A stretch of 64,000 nucleotides of DNA, taken from Prochlorococcus sp. RS04. GTDB taxonomy: Bacteria; Cyanobacteriota; Cyanobacteriia; PCC-6307; Cyanobiaceae. Below are positions 49,299-55,736 of this stretch, one piece after another (the stretch's first letter is position 1; every line of letters begins with the position of its first letter). The stretch is from assembly GCF_001989455.1 (NCBI RefSeq), contig NZ_CP018346.1, forward strand, positions 1,364,001 through 1,428,000, read 5' to 3'. The position numbers and the translations under genes were made by a program. The notes beneath the pieces were generated by a model. That model did no database searches, had not been told where the DNA came from, and saw only the letters and a program-made list of their open reading frames with translations.

Positions 49299-49366
49299 AA
49301 AATAAAGCTATTTCTAGTGATACTGAGCGACATGAGGTTGCAAAGTTATGCAAGGTATAGCAAATC

Positions 49367-49385
49367 CTCGCTCAAAGCTCGCTCA
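49367..49385. repeat. Direct repeat CTCGCTCA, 11-bp period
   Basis: CTCGCTCA at 49367-49374 and 49378-49385, with an inverted TGAGCGA at 49324-49330. The same octamer pair occurs at the far end of the module (46852-46870). Confidence 0.85.
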
Positions 49386-49409
49386 GTCTCATTGTTCTAA
49401 AAGCAAACA

Positions 49410-49505
49410 ATAAAAAAGAGAGTCTGGGAAACTCTCTTGTATGACTTGGTTTTTAAATGGTCGGGGCGACAGGATTCGAACCTGCGACCTAGTGCTCCCA
49501 AAGCA
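49410..49505 (-). repeat. 3' tRNA-Pro fragment with terminator hairpin (copy E)
   Basis: The core at 49461-49505 is identical to copy A. The minus-strand downstream hairpin AAGAGAGT-ttccc-AGACTCTCTT followed by T (49417-49438) is the best-preserved of the set. It lies 240 bp from the integrase start and is the natural attachment site of that recombinase. Confidence 0.88.
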
Positions 49506-49566
49506 GTAAGACCCCTCTAGTGAGAGAAAGGGATCTAAGCTATAACTAAAGTCATACTCTGAATAA

Positions 49567-49584
49567 GACTGCACGAGACTGCAC
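49567..49584. repeat. Direct repeat GACTGCAC, 10-bp period
   Basis: GACTGCAC at 49567-49574 and 49577-49584, between tRNA fragment E and the integrase gene. Candidate arm sites of that integrase; no matching pair was found at another position in the window. Confidence 0.65.
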
Positions 49585-49744
49585 ACTTTTGCATTTATAG
49601 GTTGTAATTCCACGGATTTCCGCAGAAAATAAAGTAGCACTAGGTTGTTTTACGGCTACTACAGAAAGTTGGGTTAAAGAGTTCAGAAAGGCTATTAAGA
49701 CCAAAATTGGTTCTGGTTGGCAAGTTTCGAATGATAGAGGAAAT

Positions 49745-50914
49745 ATGCGTCTTTTAGTAGGAAATAAAAAAAACGGATTTACTTCAATAAACCTTCCTTT
49801 TGCTTGGCAAGAGAATCAATGGGTAGATGCTTATGACTTCATAAGGATTGGTGCGGAAGCATATTTGGAAAGTGATAAGAAACTACCTTTAAAAATTGCT
49901 TTTAAATTAACTAAGCAAACTGATAAGGAAATTACACTTGATTGGGAAGGTGCTTTGGTTCGATATAGAAAAACAACAACAAGAACAATAAAAGAAACAA
50001 CTTGGAAGGATAAGCACTTGCCTGTTTTAGAGGGAGTTATGTTTTATATGAATAAAGCCAAGCACAAGCCACAAAACTCAAAGACACTACATAAGAAAGT
50101 TCTTAATGAATATGTTCATGGAAAATATAAACAACTAGAAGGTTGGGAGTTAGGAACAACTCAAAGAAGGCATATGAGAATAGCTTTTAATAAATTTTTG
50201 GATTATTGCTGCAACTATGAAGACTTCCCATCATATTGGCGACCTCTAGAACCAAAAGTTGCCGGAGAGAGAGATGATCTTATTGGAGAAAACAAGAGAA
50301 TAGGCTATCCATTAACAGATGCACAGATTGGAAGATTGGTTGATAACTTTGGAGAGAATGACCAAGCTCAAAGATGGAAATTTGCTGCACAACTTTGTGC
50401 GGTTTATGGATTAAGACCAGAAGAAATTAATCATCTAGTTCTTCGAAACAATAAGGCAGAACTTTGGTGTACATATCAGAAGAAAAATTCTAAATTTAAA
50501 GAAAGAAAATTATTGCCTTTAGCAGTAAGGGATATTGATGGAAAACCTTTTAGTTGGTGCAAAAACTTGCTGCAAAGGTTAGCAGCGGGAGAAAAATTAC
50601 CAGAAAATAAAGGGAAAGGAGGTCAGAATCTTGGAGAATACTTAAGAAGAAAAAGTATTAAAAATACTTGGTTGTCTATTTGTGCAGAAGCCGAAGCAGA
50701 AGGCTTAGAGTGTGTTCCCTATTCCTTCCGTCATAGATATGCCTATGTTGCTCACACAAGACCACTTAAAAATGGAACTATGAGAACAGTTAAGCAAATT
50801 GCTGACATGATGGGGCATGACACTGATACAAACAATAAAAATTACGCTAGATTCCAAACTAAGAATCTAGATATGGCTTCTGACTTGGAAGAATTACAGG
50901 AGGAAATAGTATGA
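49745..50914 (+). CDS. Tyrosine recombinase (integrase)
   Basis: 389 residues from the first ATG. A core-binding domain (about 65-165) precedes a catalytic domain with Arg in YGLRPEEINHL, the His/Arg box SFRHRYAYVAH, GHDT and the nucleophile Tyr in NNKNYARF. The frame stays open upstream to 49601 and encodes a plausible continuation (SWVKEFRKAIKTKIGSGWQV) but contains no ATG, GTG or TTG. The true N-terminus is either lost or starts at a rare codon such as ATT. The gene overlaps the DNA-ligase gene by 4 bp and lies next to tRNA fragment E, so it should catalyse integration at tRNA-Pro. Confidence 0.9.
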   Translation: MRLLVGNKKNGFTSINLPFAWQENQWVDAYDFIRIGAEAYLESDKKLPLKIAFKLTKQTDKEITLDWEGALVRYRKTTTRTIKETTWKDKHLPVLEGVMFYMNKAKHKPQNSKTLHKKVLNEYVHGKYKQLEGWELGTTQRRHMRIAFNKFLDYCCNYEDFPSYWRPLEPKVAGERDDLIGENKRIGYPLTDAQIGRLVDNFGENDQAQRWKFAAQLCAVYGLRPEEINHLVLRNNKAELWCTYQKKNSKFKERKLLPLAVRDIDGKPFSWCKNLLQRLAAGEKLPENKGKGGQNLGEYLRRKSIKNTWLSICAEAEAEGLECVPYSFRHRYAYVAHTRPLKNGTMRTVKQIADMMGHDTDTNNKNYARFQTKNLDMASDLEELQEEIV

Positions 50915-51666
50915 GCAGTTATCTAGAAGAGAGAATTAGGTGGTATGACGACAATTATCGTAGTGGTAATGCTCTAATATCTGATGCCCAATTTGATCAA
51001 TTAGAAAATAACTTAAAAAGAGTTAGTCCTAATTGTGATTACTTCACCAATAAAAAAGCTCTTCCACTTCCTTCACTTCCTAAAGATCAAATACAAGAAT
51101 TTATAGAAGGATTACTTCCAGATACAAGATTAATTATTGAACCAAAGATTGATGGTTGTGCGATTGCTCTTCAATATAGAGATGGCATTTTAGAAAAAGC
51201 TATTAGTAGAAAAGGAACAGATTGCACTAATAAGATTTCTGCTGTTCCTGACGTTCCATCTAATATAAAAATCAAAGGTTTATTCCAAGTTAGAGGAGAA
51301 CTTTTCAATCCTTCAGAATATGAAAGACCAACTTATTCTCAAAGACAGGCGGGTGGTTATCTTAGGGCTGCTGATAGCAAAAGCGATCATCTTAGCTTTT
51401 GTAGTTTCCAGATAATTAATGGAAGATTAAATCAGCATGATTCACTTAAATATTTAAAAAAATTAGGTTTTACGATTCCAGAATATAAGAGTCTAAATTT
51501 CACTTCTCAAGTTGAGATGTATAGAAAGCAATGGTCAGATAAAAAACTATTTACTAACTACCCAACAGATGGAATCGTTGTAAAAATAAATTCTAGAAAA
51601 TTGCAATTAATTAGAGAAAAATCTATTGGTGTTTATCCACATTGGGCAATGGCTATTAAGTACTAA
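50911..51666 (+). CDS. Minimal NAD+-dependent DNA ligase (adenylation domain only)
   Basis: 251 residues covering only LigA domains Ia and 1. Seen are the NMN-binding Ia helix pair with YDDNYRSG (about 12-19), the adenylation Lys79 in EPKIDG, RGELF (about 130), TDGIVVKIN (about 222-230) and WAMAIKY at the end. The OB-fold, zinc, HhH and BRCT parts of ordinary LigA are absent. Coupled to the integrase by ATGA. It could seal recombination or replication nicks with a partner, or only adenylate its target. A full-length cellular ligA should exist elsewhere. Confidence 0.85.
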   Translation: MSSYLEERIRWYDDNYRSGNALISDAQFDQLENNLKRVSPNCDYFTNKKALPLPSLPKDQIQEFIEGLLPDTRLIIEPKIDGCAIALQYRDGILEKAISRKGTDCTNKISAVPDVPSNIKIKGLFQVRGELFNPSEYERPTYSQRQAGGYLRAADSKSDHLSFCSFQIINGRLNQHDSLKYLKKLGFTIPEYKSLNFTSQVEMYRKQWSDKKLFTNYPTDGIVVKINSRKLQLIREKSIGVYPHWAMAIKY

Positions 51667-51741
51667 AAAATTAGATAAAGTACCTATATTTTGTTATTTA
51701 TTTAAACGATATTATTTTGATCAAATAAGAGGATTAAAACA

Positions 51742-51864
51742 ATGATGAAACTTGCAATCATTTTCTTGCCAATATTTTTTGCACTTATATGGGCTCTGTT
51801 TATTGGGTTAAGAATAAACAAAGTAGAAACTAGAGATGGAAAAAGAAAATTAATTAATTACTAA
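51742..51864 (+). CDS. Tiny membrane protein, 40 aa (copy of the gene at 34710)
   Basis: MMKLAIIFLPIFFALIWALF then IGLRINKVETRDGKRKLINY. Three residues differ from the copy at 34710, and about 70 bp of upstream DNA is also alike (AGATAAAGTACCTAT...GGATTAAAACA). The stop codon lies inside the start of the leader cassette. Confidence 0.65.
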   Translation: MMKLAIIFLPIFFALIWALFIGLRINKVETRDGKRKLINY

Positions 51865-51911
51865 TTGATTGACAGTCGATCTAAAATTAAGAGGAAACAA
51901 GCTCCTTTTTT
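51862..51911 (+). promoter_or_regulatory. Recurring promoter/leader cassette (copy 3)
   Basis: TAATTGATTGACAGTCGATC then TAAAATTAAGAGG...GCTCC and six T before ATG at 51912. The GAG/CTC pairing is weaker than in copy 1. Overlaps the stop of the 40-aa gene. Confidence 0.6.
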
Positions 51912-52217
51912 ATGTCTTGTTCAGTTACCTCCGTGTTTACTTTTAAAATTGAAAGCACTTTCGATGAATGGGCTGCAATATTTGATAGTGCAGAAGCAGA
52001 TAAAAGGCATTCAGAATTTGATATCAAGCCACTTTTTAGAGGAGTAAGTAAGGAAGATCCTCAAAAAGTTATTGTTATTCATCAAGCTCCAGAAGGTAAT
52101 GTTCAGAAGTTTGTCGAAGCTAATGGTGACTGGATGGCAACCCATAGAGTTGACCTTTCAACAATGGAAGAATCATCTTGGACTTCTTCAGCAAAAACGG
52201 AAACTTGTTGTGATTAA
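51912..52217 (+). CDS. DUF3764-type small protein, 101 aa
   Basis: TFKIESTFDEWAAIFDSAEA ... GIKPLF-like IKPLFRGVSKEDPQKVIVIH ... WMATHRVDLSTMEESSWTSS. This is the standard DUF3764 layout of marine picocyanobacteria, ending in a Cys pair (ETCCD). Probably a ferredoxin-fold protein; function unknown. Confidence 0.75.
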   Translation: MSCSVTSVFTFKIESTFDEWAAIFDSAEADKRHSEFDIKPLFRGVSKEDPQKVIVIHQAPEGNVQKFVEANGDWMATHRVDLSTMEESSWTSSAKTETCCD

Positions 52218-52220
52218 CAA

Positions 52221-52790
52221 ATGAAAAGACTTCTATTCCCACTAATATCGGCACTAACCTTATCTACTTCTGTTCAGGCTGGAATATCTGATGAATTACA
52301 TAAAAAATGTTTAGAAGCACGAGATTATGCAGGTTGCGTGAATACTAATAAAAAATTTTCTCGCAAAAAAGATAAAGAAATATCTGGGATAGGAATAAGG
52401 CTCTTTCTTAATAGTGATACTGCTGAATTAACTATTCAATCTGTAATAAATGACTCTCCTGCCGCTTCCGCTGACATTCAACCAAATGATGTAATTATCA
52501 AAATAGATGGGAAATCAACTAAAGGAATGGGTATTACAGAGGCTGTTTCTCTCATAAAAGGACCAATAGATAAGCCAATTAAATTAGTCTTATTAAGAAT
52601 TAATGAGTCAGGTAAAAAGGAAAAAATAAATGTTCGATTAGTAAGAGATACTTTTAAAGTCCCCAACAAAGAATATTTATATGAAGGAGATATGAGAAGG
52701 AAACTAGAGTTTTTCTTTCCAGAAAATTTAAAAGAAATTTTTCCAGAAAATGAACTTTCCCCAAATCAAAAAAGAGGAACCTCAATTTAA
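52221..52790 (+). CDS. Secreted PDZ-domain protein, 189 aa
   Basis: A signal peptide (MKRLLFPLISALTLSTSVQA, cleaved after residue 20) is followed by a Cys motif KKCLEARDYAGCVNTN shared with the product at 47652. A PDZ domain follows (about 53-135; NDSPAASADIQPNDVIIKID then MGITEAVSLIKGPIDKPIKL). The PDZ resembles those of C-terminal processing proteases, but no protease domain is present. Likely a periplasmic peptide-binding adaptor. Confidence 0.8.
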   Translation: MKRLLFPLISALTLSTSVQAGISDELHKKCLEARDYAGCVNTNKKFSRKKDKEISGIGIRLFLNSDTAELTIQSVINDSPAASADIQPNDVIIKIDGKSTKGMGITEAVSLIKGPIDKPIKLVLLRINESGKKEKINVRLVRDTFKVPNKEYLYEGDMRRKLEFFFPENLKEIFPENELSPNQKRGTSI

Positions 52791-52798
52791 ATTTCCGA

Positions 52799-53011
52799 AT
52801 GAAACCCATACTCCTAGTTGAGCTTTTATTAGTTTTAATTACCATAATTTTTGTTTCTCTAAACCCAATTTCTAGAATTTATATTGCTGATTATTTAGAA
52901 AAGATATCCTTATTTTTATTTAAAACAGTAAGTGATGAAGATTTAAATCAGTGGTATGAGAAAAAAGATAAATATGAATTACTTGAGGAATCAGGAGGAG
53001 CTTCTTATTGA
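52799..53011 (+). CDS. Small membrane protein, 70 aa
   Basis: One N-terminal membrane helix (about 3-22), then a polar helical region ending EKKDKYELLEESGGASY. It starts 8 bp after the PDZ gene and is probably co-transcribed with it. Its stop lies at the start of another leader-cassette copy. Confidence 0.55.
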   Translation: MKPILLVELLLVLITIIFVSLNPISRIYIADYLEKISLFLFKTVSDEDLNQWYEKKDKYELLEESGGASY

Positions 53012-53052
53012 TTGACAGTCGATCTACAATAAGGGGCATTTAGCTTTTTTTT
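53007..53052 (+). promoter_or_regulatory. Orphan copy of the promoter/leader cassette (copy 4)
   Basis: ATTGATTGACAGTCGATCTA then CAATAAGGGGCATTTAGC and eight T, but no plus-strand gene follows. It may act here only as a terminator, or it is a relic of a lost gene. Confidence 0.55.
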
Positions 53053-53263
53053 ATTGGTTATGTTTGTGCATATTGCATGGCATCCATTTATCCCCCATTT
53101 GATGAGCACCTTCACAATCAAATTTATGAGCTTCTTTTTCAGCCTGTTCTTTTGTATCAAATAACATTGGCATTTTTATTTGTTTTTCGGCTTGTTTATT
53201 GGAACAACCCAAAGTAAGAATCATCATGTAAAGAAAAGAAAGAAAAGAAAGAAAACGTTTCAA
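53051..53263 (-). CDS. DUF3721-type lipoprotein, 70 aa
   Basis: A lipoprotein signal with lipobox LTLGC (Cys20) is followed by KEAHKFDCEGAHQMGDKWMP and CNMHKHNQ. The CEGAH...WMPC signature is the same as at 22110. Lipid-anchored, facing the periplasm. Cys/His/Met content suggests metal contact (inference). Convergent with the 70-aa membrane protein gene. Confidence 0.75.
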   Translation of the reverse strand: MKRFLSFLSFLYMMILTLGCSNKQAEKQIKMPMLFDTKEQAEKEAHKFDCEGAHQMGDKWMPCNMHKHNQ

Positions 53264-53516
53264 AATTAATTTATAAATAATGAGAGTTTAGTATTGAATA
53301 TCTTTGGGAATATTTAAAAAGATTATTCCTTTACAAAGTTTATGAAAATTGAAGGTTAACTATTCAATAAGACGCATATAACTTATTTATTAATGGTGAT
53401 GTCTTTTTAAATGAATCTCGACTATTAAGAGTTACAATAAGTAAAGTAGTATCTTGTATTGGTTTTCTATCGCTGGTCCTTGCTAACTATTCGAAAATAT
53501 TACAAAAGGACAAAAA

Positions 53517-53795
53517 ATGACTATTTTTATTGGAAATTTATCTTGGGATACTGAAGTAGAAGATCTTGAATCGCTTTTTAGTAATTATGGAGTAGTCAAG
53601 AAATGTTTTTTGCCCCTCGACAGGGAAACAGGAAGAAAAAGAGGTTTTGCATTTGTAGATTTAAATGATCAAAGTTCTGAGAAAATAGCCATTGATGATC
53701 TTCAAGATGTTGAATGGATGGGACGAGAGATAAGGGTAAATGAGGGTGAACGAAAAAAATCCCATAAAAGTCATTTCAAGAAAAATAATCTTTAG
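53517..53795 (+). CDS. RRM-type RNA-binding protein (Rbp family), 92 aa
   Basis: A single RNA-recognition motif: RNP2 IFIGNLSWD (about 3-11) and RNP1 RKRGFAFVDL (about 40-49), with a basic tail (KKSHKSHFKKNNL). It matches the short cyanobacterial Rbp proteins induced by cold and linked to mRNA localisation. Its 250-bp upstream region has no gene, in line with a long regulated 5' UTR. Confidence 0.92.
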   Translation: MTIFIGNLSWDTEVEDLESLFSNYGVVKKCFLPLDRETGRKRGFAFVDLNDQSSEKIAIDDLQDVEWMGREIRVNEGERKKSHKSHFKKNNL

Positions 53796-53865
53796 AAATT
53801 AAATACTTAATTAACATAAATTAAATTCCTCCCATGAACTCGATTAATTAAAAAGAATCTACTCA

Positions 53866-55353
53866 ATGATATTAAAAAGAAAAAGCGATTTTATTGTTCT
53901 TTATCATAGGTCTCCTTATGACGAATCTAAAGACAAATTGGGTAAAAATAAATGGATAGATCAAAAAAGTCCCAACGGTATTATTCCCACTTTAAGGAAT
54001 ATTTTTAGAGATAAGGTAGATGGTACTTGGATAGCCTGGCGTGAAGTAAAAGATATTGATAATGAAGAAGATGAAATAACTAGAATCAATAAGGAAACAT
54101 CATTTGACTTAGTAAGAATACCCTTAAATAAAAAAGAAATAAAGAGTTTTTATCATGTAACCTCAAAAGAGTCTTTTTGGCCTATTCTTCATACATTCCC
54201 TAAATATTTCGATGTTAACAACGCAGATTGGAAAATATTTGAGGAAGTAAATAAAAGGTTTGCAAAAACTGCTTGTAATCAAGCAGCGAAATCAGCAACA
54301 ATTTGGATACACGATTACAATTTATGGCTTGCGCCTCTCTATATTCGGGAAATCAGGCCTGACATTAAAATTATTTTTTTTCACCATACTCCATTTCCTG
54401 CCAGCGATGTATTTGCGATTCTGCCTTGGAGAAATCAAATATTAGAAAGTTTACTTTCATGCGATGTGGTTGGATTTCATATTCCGAGATATGCAGAAAA
54501 CTTTGCAAGAGCGGCAAGCTCTCTTTTAGGAGCAAAAAAAGATTCTAAAGAGTCTGTTAGTAAAAAATTTATTTCAGTAGGAAGTGCACTCTCAGAACCA
54601 TCCTTTACTCCGTATCTACATTATGGTGGCAGAAAGATAAAAATAATCTCTTCCCCAGTTGGGACTTCTCCAGATCTAATAGCTAATCTAATAAAAAGTA
54701 AGAATGTAGAGAATCATATACAAAAGATTAAAGAAGGTACAAAAAAAGGACGTAAGCTGATTTTGTCGGCTAGTAGAGTTGACTATACAAAAGGCAATGA
54801 AGAATTGCTTTTGGCCTTCGAACGTTTATTGGAGAAAAGAAAAGACTTGCATGGAGAAATTGTATTAATGATTGCATGCGTTTCAGCTGCGAGCGGAATG
54901 AAAATATATAAGGAAACCCAAAGGGGAATAGAAGAAATTGTGGGTCGAATTAACGGAAAATTTAGTCTTATTGATTGGGTCCCAATACGCTTATCAACAA
55001 GAAGAATTCCCTATGAAGAAATGGTTGCTTGGTTTACTCAAGCAGATATTTGCTGGATTACTCCTCTTCGAGATGGACTAAATCTTGTCGCCAAAGAATA
55101 TGCGGCAGCAAGAAAAGGTAACCCAGGAGTTCTTGTTTTATCAGAGTTTACAGGAGCATCCGTATTGTTAAATGGGGCAATTCTAACTAACCCTTATTCT
55201 CAAAATAAAATGGATGCATCCATTCATGAAGCAATTTCAATGCCGCTGGAAGAACAATTAGAGAGAATGGAGAGGATGACATCAGCAGTAGAATCATACA
55301 CTGTGCAGGACTGGGCAGAAGAGCAAATCAAGTCTATTGATCTTCATTCGTAA
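53866..55353 (+). CDS. ggpS: Glucosylglycerol-phosphate synthase (GgpS/OtsA family)
   Basis: 495-residue GT20-family enzyme. It starts with an RxxD-like LYHRSPYDESKDKLGKNKWI, has HHTPFPASDVFAILPWRNQI (nucleotide-sugar/acceptor loop) and SRVDYTKGNEELLLAFERLL, and ends with TPLRDGLNLVAKEYAAARKG, the donor-phosphate motif. GgpS transfers glucose from ADP-glucose to glycerol-3-phosphate, giving the osmolyte precursor. The SPNGI motif and length favour GgpS over trehalose-phosphate synthase. No phosphatase is adjacent. Confidence 0.85.
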   Translation: MILKRKSDFIVLYHRSPYDESKDKLGKNKWIDQKSPNGIIPTLRNIFRDKVDGTWIAWREVKDIDNEEDEITRINKETSFDLVRIPLNKKEIKSFYHVTSKESFWPILHTFPKYFDVNNADWKIFEEVNKRFAKTACNQAAKSATIWIHDYNLWLAPLYIREIRPDIKIIFFHHTPFPASDVFAILPWRNQILESLLSCDVVGFHIPRYAENFARAASSLLGAKKDSKESVSKKFISVGSALSEPSFTPYLHYGGRKIKIISSPVGTSPDLIANLIKSKNVENHIQKIKEGTKKGRKLILSASRVDYTKGNEELLLAFERLLEKRKDLHGEIVLMIACVSAASGMKIYKETQRGIEEIVGRINGKFSLIDWVPIRLSTRRIPYEEMVAWFTQADICWITPLRDGLNLVAKEYAAARKGNPGVLVLSEFTGASVLLNGAILTNPYSQNKMDASIHEAISMPLEEQLERMERMTSAVESYTVQDWAEEQIKSIDLHS

Positions 55354-55736
55354 AACTCTATTATCAAAAGAAAGTTCAAAAAATTATCTTTGTCTTCATG
55401 ACTGAGATAATTAAGATATAAGCTTATTCTCTCGTTAATCGTAAACTCCTAAAAGCCTAAATTATGATTTTAAGTAGGTATACCTTGTCCTCACGAGTAT
55501 GTGGCTGACATGTTTAGAGATATCGCAGATGCTCTTGAATTTTCTCATCATGAATCTGAAAGTAATTGTTCATGCTGTTAAATTCTGAGCCTAATTAAAT
55601 ATTTTCTGTATTAGTTCTATACAGAAACTGATATTAATTAGATTTTTTCTGAGATTTTTCTTTGAAATTACTTGTCTACATTGATTTTTGTTTATAAAAA
55701 TGTAGTTATCGAAACAAATTTTGGAACTTTAATATT
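55354..55736. other. Intergenic region of 380 bp with possible 26-aa ORF
   Basis: Includes a short frame at 55501-55581 (GTG start) ending HHESESNCSCC, which might be a Cys-tailed microprotein. The alternative frame from the overlapping ATG at 55499 is hydrophobic and less convincing. An AATTATCT/AGATAATT inverted repeat near 55390-55415 may mark the ggpS 3' end. Composition changes after this point. Confidence 0.35.

Larger units (their letters stand above)
46675..49505. mobile_element. tRNA-bounded module: small exported proteins
   Basis: From tRNA fragment F to fragment E. CTCGCTCA direct repeats with an 11-bp period sit inside both ends (46852-46870 and 49367-49385, plus an inverted copy at 49323-49330). 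Four plus-strand genes and one orphan signal peptide; no recombinase. Confidence 0.65.

Noticed and set aside
49389-49640. Minus-strand 83-aa frame
   Set aside because: It translates tRNA fragment E and its terminator; not a protein.
53866-55353. Trehalose-6-phosphate synthase (OtsA)
   Set aside because: Length and SPNGI-type motifs fit GgpS better, though substrate preference cannot be proven from sequence.
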